Notes under the pieces: model-generated
Databases searched by the model: none
Told to the model about the DNA's origin: nothing
Seen by the model: only the letters and a program-made list of their open reading frames with translations
Program-made: the position numbers and the translations under genes
Part shown: one piece after another, positions 6,195 through 14,579 of the stretch
Numbering within the stretch: the first letter of the stretch is position 1
How the letters are laid out: every line of letters starts with the position of its first letter
Assembly (NCBI GenBank): GCA_038531315.1
Contig: JBCBBT010000048.1
Span: 1 to 26,117, forward strand
Direction: 5' to 3'
DNA from: JAJFFW01 sp038531315
GTDB taxonomy: Bacteria; Pseudomonadota; Alphaproteobacteria; Caulobacterales; Parvularculaceae
Length of the DNA stretch: 26,117 nucleotides

Positions 6195-9068
6195 CTAGCC
6201 ATAGGCGTCATAAAAATGCGCAATGCCGACGCTGATCTCGCCAATGGCTTCCGCAATCTGGCGGATCGGCTCGATCGTCTCGGCATGGACGAATGGATAC
6301 CCATGATCGATTTCATCGGCGTCGGCAGGTTCTTCAAGCTGTGAAAGCGACGCGTCTTCGTTTCTGGCTTTCGGGAATATTTCCGCCAGCAGATCAGCGA
6401 GATCGTGCAATTCAAGCCGAAGAGCCTGATCAAGAAGGGCGCCGAAAGAGACGTCATGGCGCGACGAAAACGGCGGCGTGCTGGCGGCGAGGCGCAACGC
6501 TTCCATGATGAGCGCAATCCTGATGGCGTGAAGCGCGCGCAGCGCCTCATCGTTTCCGCTTTCAACATTATGCGCCGCTGGCGCGCTCTCTTCTGAGGCG
6601 TCGGTCTCCACTGTCGTGAAACAATCAAATTCTTGAAGGTCTTCATCAAGATGATTGGCGAGCCGGGACAACGCTGTATGGATGTGTTGGCTCGACAATC
6701 GGCTGGCGATCGCCGCATGCGGTCGAGGATCGCCGCCGCAATAATCGCGGCCAAGGGCGCGCCAGAACCCGGCGTCATAAAGGCTCGAATAAGCCCGCAT
6801 GATATCAACATCTGTGAGCTTACGCGCATGACGGGCGAAGCGAAGCAGCGCATCGGCGCGCGCCGAGCCGGCGGACCAGTCCTGAAACCGCTCATATTCG
6901 CGCGCTGCGGCCACGCCAATGCCGCCAAAAATATTCGCCGGGGCGCAGAATTGTTGCAAGATTGCATTGTTTGGAATAGCGCGCAGAGATCGCGGGCTTG
7001 GCGTGACGCCGGGGTCGGCGCTCTGGCGACGCACACGCCGCGAACCGGTTTTTACCAGCATATTCGGCGCAAAGGCTGAAAGCGCGACGTGATAGTCCGC
7101 GTTGTCAAAAAGCGCTGTTTGCCAGCGTTTGATCGCTCTGAAAAAATCCCATGAAAAATTGAGATCCGTGTAAAAACGGTCTTCCGCCGGCATTTTTGGT
7201 TCCGAGAGCGCTGTTGCAAAGACTTGTGCGACTGTCGACAAGCCAAGATCACGCGATTGAAAATGGAGAAAGCCGTCGCCGCCCTGAAAACTTGCTTCCG
7301 CATTGAGATGCAGGTTTTCCTTCGCGTAGCGTGAGCGTGTCCACGGCGTTACGAGGTGATCAAAACGATCTCTAAAGCCGCCGGGAAAAGCCCCGCGCCC
7401 CATGGACTCGCCATGGGTGTTGAAAAGGATCACTTCGATATCGGTAATTTTGCGGACGGCGAGCGCTCGCGCCAACAGGATGTGAAGCCGTTCAATGGCC
7501 AGTTCGGCTGCGAGTTGACCCATGAAGCGCCCGCTATCGGAATAGCCTAGTTGAATGGCGATACGCCCGCGCCCACGGATATATGATTCAAATTCCGGCT
7601 CTTTCAGCAAGCGTTCCATGAACCGGCCGCCGCGCTCAATCGCTTCGGGTGTTTCGAAAAGCGGCGAGATATCGACCAGGTCGTCAACGCCATAGAGTTT
7701 GGCCAGAAAAACAGCACCCATCACAGTAGCCGGCGCTTCGCATTCTGCGATCAGGAAGCGGATTGGCGTATCGGCGTCGATATGTTTTTTAAATTGCGCG
7801 CAAACCATGAACTGTCGGCGCGCCGTTTTCTTCTCGGTGAATACGGAAGCCATGTTGACGCGCCGTATTTTGGCTTCGGCCGCCGCTTTTGCGGCTGTAG
7901 GTAGGATTGAACGGTTCAAAAATGCTTGCGTTTCATCGAGGCCGAGGTCAGCGCGCAGAGCTGAGCGAACCTGTGCGGCGTTGACCCGCAAGTGAATGCG
8001 CGCGACGCCGAGCCCGCAGGCTTTCATTTCAGCGACCAACAGCCGTAATGCGTCTGTTGCAACGACGTCGCCATGGTCACCGTCGCCGATTAATTTAGCG
8101 ATCTTGTCGTAATATGGCCGTAGGCTGACGAGCCGGCGTGGATCGTCGCGTGTAAGTGTGTTCGCGGCCGTAACGACATTTTCCGGATCTTCAAGGTCCA
8201 CGGCGAAAGCGTCGGCCTGTTCCTGTGCGAAGCCGGCGGCGGCGGACAGTTCATCAGCGATTGAATTCAGGGTTTCCTTCAGCGCTGCAAGGCCACTTGC
8301 CGCCTCACGCAGACGGTCCGCATAGTGCTTAAGTTGTAAGGCTTTTTCCGATAGTCGCAGGCGGAACGTTTGACCCCAGTGTATATCCTTGCGGCCGTCA
8401 AGGTCGTATCCCACCCATGTGGCGAGACTGACCGGCGCTGGCTGCAGGTCTGCCGACAAGGCGGGGCCAAACTTGCGTCGGCCCCATAAGAGCACTGTCT
8501 TGTTAAGCGTTTCGATTGCGGCGCGCGCATGTTCGATCGCCTTTAGCGTATCATCATGTTCATCAAACAGTGTAAGACTTTCGTCTGGATAGTGACGAAG
8601 CTGAGAAATTTCCCGTCGCAAATCTTCATCATTTCCGCCGTCGGCGAATTCAGCGATCGCCATACGCATGGCGCGCGGCATGGCAAAAGTTGGGTGAGCA
8701 GTGAAAACAATTCCCGCAATGGTTGCCTCAATGCGTTCTTTAAAGTCATTCGCAGACCTAAAGCCCGCCGCGTCGAGCGCCTCAACGATGATTTTTTCAG
8801 CAGCATCAGGCCCATGATGGCGCGCCGCAAATCGCTTCGCGCGCGCCCCGAGCGCATCGTCGGCCAGCGTCTTCGCTGCGGCGCGCATTGTCTCAATCGA
8901 AGCGGCGCCGCTTGCCATTGCGCGCGCTATCACAAACGCAAGCGCTCTCACACCGTTTGCCAACGGATCATGACTGCGCTCTTCATGATAAGCGCTTAAT
9001 GTAGCGAGCGCCCAAGACGACCATTCGCCGGGTGCAGCGTCGGGTGAGGGGAGCGCATCTGTTGACAT
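6195..9068 (-). CDS. Divergent phosphoenolpyruvate carboxylase homologue
   Basis: This 957-residue protein follows the PEPC fold along its length: TAHPTF (123-128), GYDLDGRKDI (220-229), an ARIHLR segment (356-361), a VDISPLFETPEAIE segment (465-478), LGYSDSGRFMG (507-517), FNTHGESMGRG (549-559) and SFQGGDGF (593-600). PEPC carboxylates phosphoenolpyruvate to oxaloacetate. By alignment with the E. coli enzyme from memory, His138 is kept (H125), but Lys546 is Arg (R514), His579 is Asn (N550) and Arg581 is His (H552); only the Arg587 equivalent (R558) remains in that loop. The Glu of TAHPTE is Phe, and the conserved C-terminal QNTG is missing, the protein ending in AHFYDAYG. It may be a catalytically altered or regulatory paralogue rather than an anaplerotic PEPC. 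Start ATG at 9068 has AAGG upstream. Confidence 0.8.
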   Translation of the reverse strand: MSTDALPSPDAAPGEWSSWALATLSAYHEERSHDPLANGVRALAFVIARAMASGAASIETMRAAAKTLADDALGARAKRFAARHHGPDAAEKIIVEALDAAGFRSANDFKERIEATIAGIVFTAHPTFAMPRAMRMAIAEFADGGNDEDLRREISQLRHYPDESLTLFDEHDDTLKAIEHARAAIETLNKTVLLWGRRKFGPALSADLQPAPVSLATWVGYDLDGRKDIHWGQTFRLRLSEKALQLKHYADRLREAASGLAALKETLNSIADELSAAAGFAQEQADAFAVDLEDPENVVTAANTLTRDDPRRLVSLRPYYDKIAKLIGDGDHGDVVATDALRLLVAEMKACGLGVARIHLRVNAAQVRSALRADLGLDETQAFLNRSILPTAAKAAAEAKIRRVNMASVFTEKKTARRQFMVCAQFKKHIDADTPIRFLIAECEAPATVMGAVFLAKLYGVDDLVDISPLFETPEAIERGGRFMERLLKEPEFESYIRGRGRIAIQLGYSDSGRFMGQLAAELAIERLHILLARALAVRKITDIEVILFNTHGESMGRGAFPGGFRDRFDHLVTPWTRSRYAKENLHLNAEASFQGGDGFLHFQSRDLGLSTVAQVFATALSEPKMPAEDRFYTDLNFSWDFFRAIKRWQTALFDNADYHVALSAFAPNMLVKTGSRRVRRQSADPGVTPSPRSLRAIPNNAILQQFCAPANIFGGIGVAAAREYERFQDWSAGSARADALLRFARHARKLTDVDIMRAYSSLYDAGFWRALGRDYCGGDPRPHAAIASRLSSQHIHTALSRLANHLDEDLQEFDCFTTVETDASEESAPAAHNVESGNDEALRALHAIRIALIMEALRLAASTPPFSSRHDVSFGALLDQALRLELHDLADLLAEIFPKARNEDASLSQLEEPADADEIDHGYPFVHAETIEPIRQIAEAIGEISVGIAHFYDAYG

Positions 9069-9394
9069 GGGCGAGCCTTTTCAGTGGCAGTCGACAGGGT
9101 CGTCGACGTGACGAATTTAGGCGTACAGAAGTCGCAAAATCAGTTCAATGCTTTGCTCTGGCGCCGCTGCGAGTCCCGCTATTCGGGCGGCCTCAGTTTT
9201 GAAATTATTTGCATTACGCGTCCATCGTCGCGGAACGATGGCTGCAATTTGGTGCGGGGCGCCGCGCAAGCCTGTTTCACTGGCCCCGAAAAACCGCTAC
9301 GCTATTCGCGGGAGTGCAAGGACCGATCTGGCGCCCGTGCGATCGGGTAACCAGAAGTTGGCGCGCAAATGCGTGCCCTGGAGGGGCTTTTTTA
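9069..9394. other. Divergent intergenic region between the PEPC homologue and the Rieske operon
   Basis: These 326 bases must hold the promoters of both flanking transcription units. Visible structure: a perfect hairpin CCATCGT (9222-9228) / ACGATGG (9235-9241), an imperfect inverted repeat GGCGCGCA (9360-9367) / TGCGTGCC (9370-9377), and a short GC stem overlapping the ribosome site of the next gene (9375-9387) followed by T6. I see no convincing gene or promoter consensus. Confidence 0.5.
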
Positions 9395-9655
9395 ATGAGC
9401 ATCGCGTTAGCGAATACCATCCTTGCCGCGGCGGCGATATACGGCGCAATCGGATTAATTGTCGGCCTCGTGTTTGTGTTTCTTGTGGCGCCGCGAATTG
9501 ATGTCGCCGCGCGTGGCGGCGGCATTTTCTTTCGCGCGGCGATATTGCCGGCCTCCATCGGACTTTGGCCGTTGGTGTTGATCAGGGCTTTTTCCGGTCG
9601 AGTGATAAACGCGCCGACTGATGAAACCGACAAAGCGTTTAACGATGCGTCTTGA
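9395..9655 (+). CDS. Small membrane protein (two predicted transmembrane segments)
   Basis: An 86-residue protein with two hydrophobic stretches (about residues 9-33 and 46-64) and a polar acidic tail (APTDETDKAFNDAS). The frame is open further upstream, but the ATG at 9395 is the likely start: a strong ribosome site GGAGGGG (9380-9386) sits eight bases before it, and the extra upstream sequence is not protein-like. It is the first gene of a tight plus-strand set leading to the ferric-reductase/Rieske fusion protein, so it may be a subunit or assembly partner of that complex. I do not recognise a family. Confidence 0.72.
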   Translation: MSIALANTILAAAAIYGAIGLIVGLVFVFLVAPRIDVAARGGGIFFRAAILPASIGLWPLVLIRAFSGRVINAPTDETDKAFNDAS

Positions 9656-9703
9656 TAGCCCCGGCATGGCGAGGATTGGAACATTGCAAAGGGTCGAGCT
9701 GTC

Positions 9704-9862
9704 GTGAGGAAACCGCACCGCCGAATTCATTTTCTTCTCTGGACTGCGCTTGCGCCGCTGACCCTCGTCGCGGCCTTTTGGGTGTTTTCGCAACGCCCGC
9801 CAACGCCGGCGGGGGACTTCCCAGAGGCCCTTACGGATTGGGTTTCCGGAGAGGAGCGCTAG
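9704..9862 (+). CDS. Very small single-pass membrane protein, GTG start
   Basis: A 52-residue frame starting at GTG (9704) and ending at TAG (9860-9862). Residues 2-8 are basic (RKPHRRI), followed by one hydrophobic helix (about 9-26, HFLLWTALAPLTLVAAFWV) and a polar tail ending in DWVSGEER. It fills the gap between the 86-residue protein and the Rieske fusion, ending two bases before the ATG at 9865. The start is moderately supported by AGGG ten bases upstream and a closer GAG. A single-span basic-N-terminus peptide fits a small complex subunit. No family recognised; the coding call rests on composition and tight fit. Confidence 0.55.
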   Translation: MRKPHRRIHFLLWTALAPLTLVAAFWVFSQRPPTPAGDFPEALTDWVSGEER

Positions 9863-9864
9863 TC

Positions 9865-10932
9865 ATGGGACATCGCTACACATCGGTGCAGTGGAACCAA
9901 AACAAAGTCATTTACGATGGCTATGTCCTGATTGGCGTCGCTGTATTTCTCGCCGTATTCGTCGTCGTTGGGCTCATGGCGGGCCCGCCCGAGCATGAGG
10001 GCGACCCTGTCGTTTTATTGATTCGCGGTCTTGGCGTTACGGCTTTTGCGATGTTGACAGTTATTCTCTCCATTGGCCCGCTCGCCCGGCTCTCGCCGCG
10101 CTTTAATACATTTCTTTATAATCGACGACACTTCGGTGTGCTGACGTTTTTTATAGCGCTGGCGCATTTTACGCTGGCGCTGCTCTGGTATCATGGCGGC
10201 GGACCGCTGAATCCGCTTGTATCGGTCTTTGTCGGCAATGGCGACTATCAAACAGCGAGCGGTTTGCCATTTGAAATCTTCGGGCTGGCGGCGTTCATCA
10301 TTCTGTTTTTGATGGCGGCGACCAGTCACGATTTCTGGCTGAATAATCTTTCGGCGCCGGTTTGGAAGGCGCTCCATATGCTCGTCTACCCGGCTTATGC
10401 GGCGCTTGTTCTTCATATTGTCCTCGGCGCGTTATACACGGAAAAAGCGGTCATTTATCCCGTGCTTACTTTTGGCGCATTTGTCTTTGTGGCTGGTCTT
10501 CACCTTGTTACAGGTTTGAAAGAGTGGCGCGCCGATAGCGGTATGGGTTCGCGCCGCAAGCTTGAACGCGACGGATGGATACCGGTTGCGCCGCCGCTCG
10601 ACATTCCAGATGACCGCGCCCTGATCGCGCCGCTGCCGGGCGGCGAACGCGTCGCGGTCTTCCGCTATGACGGAAAGATTTCTGCGGTCACAAATGTCTG
10701 CCGGCATCAAAACGGACCGCTCGGGGAAGGGCGGATTATCGACGGCTGCATCACGTGTCCCTGGCATGGTTGGCAATACCGACCTGAAGACGGTGTGTCG
10801 CCGCCGCCCTACACAGAAAAAATTGCGACCTACAATGTGAAGATCGTTGGCGATATGGTGATGGTGGATCCTTGTGCGAACGCGCCCGGCGTGCACGCAA
10901 CGCCGGCCGAGATTGCGGGGGTGGCGTCATGA
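9865..10932 (+). CDS. Ferric reductase-like transmembrane domain fused to a Rieske [2Fe-2S] domain
   Basis: This 355-residue protein has about six transmembrane segments (18-38, 49-70, 88-109, 134-152, 167-188, 197-217) and then a Rieske domain. Histidine pairs H89/H101 and H171/H184 lie in two helices at 12-13-residue spacing, the pattern that holds two stacked b haems in ferric reductase/NADPH oxidase families. The Rieske ligands are C279-x-H281 and C298-x-x-H301 (in CPWHGW). It probably moves electrons between the membrane haems and a soluble-side iron-sulfur centre; whether the Rieske domain faces cytoplasm or periplasm depends on topology I cannot settle. The ATG at 9865 follows GGAG (about 9854); the frame is open to 9652 but that region encodes the 52-residue protein in another frame. 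No flavin/NAD domain follows. Its stop overlaps the next start (ATGA). Confidence 0.87.
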   Translation: MGHRYTSVQWNQNKVIYDGYVLIGVAVFLAVFVVVGLMAGPPEHEGDPVVLLIRGLGVTAFAMLTVILSIGPLARLSPRFNTFLYNRRHFGVLTFFIALAHFTLALLWYHGGGPLNPLVSVFVGNGDYQTASGLPFEIFGLAAFIILFLMAATSHDFWLNNLSAPVWKALHMLVYPAYAALVLHIVLGALYTEKAVIYPVLTFGAFVFVAGLHLVTGLKEWRADSGMGSRRKLERDGWIPVAPPLDIPDDRALIAPLPGGERVAVFRYDGKISAVTNVCRHQNGPLGEGRIIDGCITCPWHGWQYRPEDGVSPPPYTEKIATYNVKIVGDMVMVDPCANAPGVHATPAEIAGVAS

Positions 10933-11726
10933 GCCGTGTAAAGGGCGTTATTGATCCGCATGCGCATGACGAAGATGAAATGTTCATTGGCTGGCGAGGT
11001 CCGCCGATGGTCGACCGGCGATTTCTGCTTGCGGCGCTGCCGCTCGGCTTGGCGCTCGGTGCGGGCGGAGCATATATTGTCGCGTCGAATATAAGCGATC
11101 CGGGGCCGGGCGCCTGGATGACCGGCGACACCCACAGCGTTACCGGCTACTTATCGAACGATCCCTATCCGCTTATCCGCGTGCCCGACGCCAATGCGCC
11201 GTTTGGCGTGCGCACGTATCTGGTTTTTGCAGAGCAAAAGTGCACGAGCGCACTGGCGCTTGACGGCGTCACGGCGCGCCCGATTACGGCGAGCGGGGTC
11301 TTGATAGAACGCCGCGCGCGGCGCGCCCTCGAGGTGCCGATATTTCTGGACAAATGGCTGCGCGATGCAGATTTGCCGACTGACGCTGCTGTCGCCAATC
11401 CGACTCCCGAGCCGCTGGGCGAGGCGATTTTGAGCGGTCAGATCATGGATTCAAAATGCTTTTTTGGCGTGATGAGGCCGGCCCGGGGGCGCACCCACAA
11501 AGCCTGCGCGAGCCTGTGCATTCGCGGCGGCGTGCCGCCAAGCTTTTGGGTGCGCGCCAGCGACGGCCGCGAGGCGGTGCTGTTGATGACCGATGCAAAT
11601 GGCGGCCCGCTGAGCGACACAATCCTGCCGCTCGTCGCCGAGCCGGTTCGCGCCGCGGGTCGCCTCGTCCGGGTGGGAGATTTATTGCAATTTCGCGCCG
11701 ACGCCGCCGCATTCGAGCGTCTTTGA
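10929..11726 (+). CDS. Membrane-anchored protein with a clustered Cys/His motif
   Basis: A 265-residue protein that overlaps the Rieske fusion gene by four bases (ATGA), so it is translationally coupled and probably works with it. The N-terminus is polar with HAHDEDEMFIGWRGPP (11-26). One membrane anchor follows (about 32-52), and the rest is probably periplasmic. Near residues 169-204 it carries GQIMDSKCFFGVM followed by H190, C193 and C197 (HKACASLC) and IRGGVPP; with C177 this gives three Cys and one His in a 21-residue stretch, a plausible metal or haem-related site. A further Cys is at 105. I believe similar motifs occur beside Rieske-type proteins elsewhere, but I cannot name the family. 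Function as a redox or assembly partner is inference. Confidence 0.75.
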   Translation: MSRVKGVIDPHAHDEDEMFIGWRGPPMVDRRFLLAALPLGLALGAGGAYIVASNISDPGPGAWMTGDTHSVTGYLSNDPYPLIRVPDANAPFGVRTYLVFAEQKCTSALALDGVTARPITASGVLIERRARRALEVPIFLDKWLRDADLPTDAAVANPTPEPLGEAILSGQIMDSKCFFGVMRPARGRTHKACASLCIRGGVPPSFWVRASDGREAVLLMTDANGGPLSDTILPLVAEPVRAAGRLVRVGDLLQFRADAAAFERL

Positions 11727-11822
11727 GGTTGGCGGCTTCGTTATAAAGTGCGGGACGTCTGCGCTAGTTCAGCGCCTATGGGCTATCAGCGCAGCGCGTC
11801 ATAACTGCTGCGAAAGTCCGCG

Positions 11823-11850
11823 TTGCAAATCAAAAGGCCGCGCGCTATCA
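11823..11850 (+). promoter_or_regulatory. Possible promoter of tRNA-Ser
   Basis: TTGCAA (11823-11828) and CTATCA (11845-11850) are spaced by 16 bases and end ten bases before the mature tRNA 5' end. The match to sigma-70 consensus is partial, so this is only a candidate. Confidence 0.25.
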
Positions 11851-11860
11851 CCACCCGCTC

Positions 11861-11950
<90 letters not shown>

Positions 11951-12000
11951 GAATTTTTGTTCTCCGTCCGGATAGGAGATCGGGCTAAGATGTTGGGCAT

Positions 12001-13638
12001 ATGCTCTGGATCATCCTTCTTCTTCTGACGGCCTTGGTGGCGTTTGTCATCGTACAGCCTTTTTTCCGCGCCTATGCCGACGATGGCGGAATTGAGGAAA
12101 CCGATTACCTGGCGGCGCAGCTTCTTGAGATAGATCGCGATCTTGACGCGGGCGTCCTGACGGCCGGCGAGGCCGAAGCGGCGCGGCAGGAAGCGCGGCG
12201 TCGCCTCCTGGCGCAGGCCCGCCGATCCGATGAGGGCGCGCGGCTTTTGTCGCCGATGGCGCGGCAGGCGGGCGTTATCGCCGCCGCCGCGGCGCCGATT
12301 GCAGCGCTCGCGCTTTACGCAGCGCTCGGCGCGCCGGACTTCAAGGCGAGTCCGCCCGGTCCTGCGGCTGTCGCGAGCGGCGCCGCGCCGCCTGCGGCGG
12401 GAGCGCCCGATCTCACGCAAGCGGCGCTTGAGTTGCGCCGGCGGCTGGACGCCGATCCTGACGATCTCGACGGCTGGACCATGCTCGGGCGCACCTATGC
12501 GACGCTTGGGAATTTTGACGGCGCGGCGGAGGCGTTTGGGCGCGCGGTCGCGCTGGCCCCGACGACGGCGTCTTTGCATGCGGCGCGGGCGGAGGCCCTT
12601 GTTGCGGCGGCGGCGGGGACGGTAACGCCCGAAGCATCAAACGCCCTCGATCAAGCGTTAGCGCTCGACGCCGGCGAGCCGCGGGCGCGTTATTACAAAG
12701 CGCGCGCGATCTATCAAAGCGGCGACAAGGAAGGTGCGCTTGATGCGCTGGTCGCGTTGTCGAATGACTCGCCGGCCGGTGCGCCTTGGCTGAATGTTGT
12801 CGCCGAGGAAATCGGATCACTCGCGAACGAACTCGGCGTTGGCGTCGAAAGCCTTGGTTTGTCCGCCCCGCTTCAGAACGGGAGCGTCGATGGACAAGCC
12901 GCAGCATCCCCTGAAATAGGCGGCGGACCAGAAGCTTTAGAAGCACAGATCGCTGCGGGCGATGCGCCGTATACGGCGTGGATTGCGCTCGTTAGCGCTT
13001 ACAGACAAAACGGCGAGACCGAAAAAGCTGCGGATGCGTTGAGGCGCGCTAAAGAGCGCTACGAAGGTGCGCCATTTGTGCTGCGCGAATTGGCAAAGCT
13101 GGAAGCGGATGAGAGCGCCCGCCGGCAGGCGGCGCAATCAAATCGTCCGCGAGGGCCAACGGCGGAACAGGCGCGCGCTGCTCAGGCGATGAGCGAAGAT
13201 GACCGCAACGAAATGATCAGAGGCATGGTCGCGGGGCTGGAGGCGCGCCTTGAAGCGGAACCGGATGATCTGGAAGGCTGGACGATGCTTGGGCGATCCT
13301 TTGGCGTTCTCGGCGATCCGGGAAAAAGTGCGGCGGCGTTTGAGCGCGCCATTGGTCTCGACCCCGAGGATATTGATTTGCGGATCGCCTATGCGCAAGC
13401 GTTGCTGACGCAGCTCGACGCCGCGCAAAAGCCGATTGACGACAAAACCGAACAAGCCGTCCGAGCGGTTTTGCGCGCTGACCCCGATCAGCCGTTTGCG
13501 CTCTACTTTCTGGGCGTCGCGGCGCAGCAAGCAGGCAACGCTGATGTTGCGCGTGCAAACTGGACAAAGCTCTTGTCGCAATTGCCGGAGGGCTCGCCGG
13601 ACGCGGATCGGGTGAAGGCGTTGATTGACGGTTTGTAA
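12001..13638 (+). CDS. ccmI: c-type cytochrome biogenesis protein CcmI (TPR-containing)
   Basis: CcmI presents apocytochrome c to the haem ligation machinery in the periplasm. The 545-residue protein has a first transmembrane helix at 2-20, the CcmI cytoplasmic loop (YLAAQLLEIDRDLDAGVLT, then an Ala/Arg-rich helix to about 75), a second helix at about 90-108, then a long periplasmic TPR region. Two TPR units share nearly the same sequence: DPDDLDGWTMLGRTYATLG near 152-170 and EPDDLEGWTMLGRSFGVLG near 418-436. A third TPR-like block lies around 310-370 and the protein ends LPEGSPDADRVKALIDGL. It is longer than the roughly 400 residues common in the family, consistent with internal duplication. 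No ccmA-H genes are visible next to it. Its presence fits the many c-type haem proteins on the opposite strand. The ATG at 12001 lacks a strong ribosome site. Confidence 0.88.
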   Translation: MLWIILLLLTALVAFVIVQPFFRAYADDGGIEETDYLAAQLLEIDRDLDAGVLTAGEAEAARQEARRRLLAQARRSDEGARLLSPMARQAGVIAAAAAPIAALALYAALGAPDFKASPPGPAAVASGAAPPAAGAPDLTQAALELRRRLDADPDDLDGWTMLGRTYATLGNFDGAAEAFGRAVALAPTTASLHAARAEALVAAAAGTVTPEASNALDQALALDAGEPRARYYKARAIYQSGDKEGALDALVALSNDSPAGAPWLNVVAEEIGSLANELGVGVESLGLSAPLQNGSVDGQAAASPEIGGGPEALEAQIAAGDAPYTAWIALVSAYRQNGETEKAADALRRAKERYEGAPFVLRELAKLEADESARRQAAQSNRPRGPTAEQARAAQAMSEDDRNEMIRGMVAGLEARLEAEPDDLEGWTMLGRSFGVLGDPGKSAAAFERAIGLDPEDIDLRIAYAQALLTQLDAAQKPIDDKTEQAVRAVLRADPDQPFALYFLGVAAQQAGNADVARANWTKLLSQLPEGSPDADRVKALIDGL

Positions 13639-13745
13639 GGCCGCGCGCGGCAGGGCGCTAAACGCTAACTTGTTTATTCAAAATGTGAGACAGATTTCGG
13701 TTGCCGCCGTATTCAGTCAGGAAATTAATGAATATGAGGCGGACA

Positions 13746-14558
13746 ATGACCAGCGCATCGCAGTGGTCTGGCGGGTTGGGCCAATCCTGGCGCGATCATG
13801 TGGACGGGCTTGAAGCAACGCTTGCGCCGGTGAACGATGCGCTGTGTGAAGCGTTATCGCTCAATGGCGCAGCGCGGATCGCTGATATCGGATGCGGCGG
13901 CGGCGCCTTCGCGCGCCATTTGGCTGAGACCATGCCTGCGGGCCTCGCGATCACCGGGATCGATATCTCTTCGGATCTCGTCGAAGCGGCAACCGCACGC
14001 GCGCCATCCCCGAATCTGCAATTCCGATGCTTAGACGCCCAAAGCGAGCGTTGGACGGGTGAGCGATTTGACCGTCTGACGTCGCGCTTTGGCGTTATGT
14101 TTTTCGATGATGAAGAGGCCGCGTTTGTCAATCTGAAGTCATGGCTGGCGCCGGGCGGGCGTTTCGCCTTTGCAGTGTGGGCGGATCTTCAGTCTAACCC
14201 CTGGATGGGAATTGTGCGCGATGTGGCGAGTGAATTCATTGATGTCCCGCAGCCGACGACGAATGGGCCTGATCCTTTTCGTTACGCCGATGTTGATCGT
14301 TTCATTGCGTTATTGCAGCGCGGGGGCTTTTCAAACGTTGGCGCGCAAGACTGGACCGGGTCGTTCAGATATGGCGGCGGCCTGCCGGCGCGGGAGGCCG
14401 CTGAGTTTGGATTATCAGCCTTCTGGCCGGACTTGACCGCCATGCGCGCTGAGTACAAGCGCGCCGTTGAAACGCTGACCGAAATATTGCGCGAACATGA
14501 AGGGCGGGGCGTAGTCGGCTTACCAGGGCGCGCCTTTATCGTCACGGGTTGCGCATAA
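13746..14558 (+). CDS. Class I SAM-dependent methyltransferase
   Basis: A 270-residue protein with a Rossmann-type methyltransferase core. Motif I is RIADIGCGGGAFARH (about residues 43-57), followed by an acidic residue at the end of strand 2 (TGIDISSDLVEAA), then LDAQSERW, and a post-core strand APGGRFAFAVWADL. It resembles the UbiE/COQ5-like group often called methyltransferase domain 11/25, but the substrate cannot be named. ATG at 13746 is chosen because GAGG lies six bases upstream; in-frame ATGs at 13734, 13728 (with AGGA five bases upstream) and 13701 are alternatives. It follows ccmI by about 107 bases and runs toward the cytochrome operon, whose possible last gene begins 21 bases after its stop on the other strand. 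No terminator hairpin is evident between them. Confidence 0.82.
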   Translation: MTSASQWSGGLGQSWRDHVDGLEATLAPVNDALCEALSLNGAARIADIGCGGGAFARHLAETMPAGLAITGIDISSDLVEAATARAPSPNLQFRCLDAQSERWTGERFDRLTSRFGVMFFDDEEAAFVNLKSWLAPGGRFAFAVWADLQSNPWMGIVRDVASEFIDVPQPTTNGPDPFRYADVDRFIALLQRGGFSNVGAQDWTGSFRYGGGLPAREAAEFGLSAFWPDLTAMRAEYKRAVETLTEILREHEGRGVVGLPGRAFIVTGCA

Positions 14559-14579
14559 TCATCGCGCAGCAGGGTAATA

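Noticed and set aside
6182..7036. Second long frame on the minus strand inside the PEPC-like gene.
   Set aside because: Overlaps the PEPC-like frame completely and has Arg/Ser/Pro-rich shadow composition without motifs.
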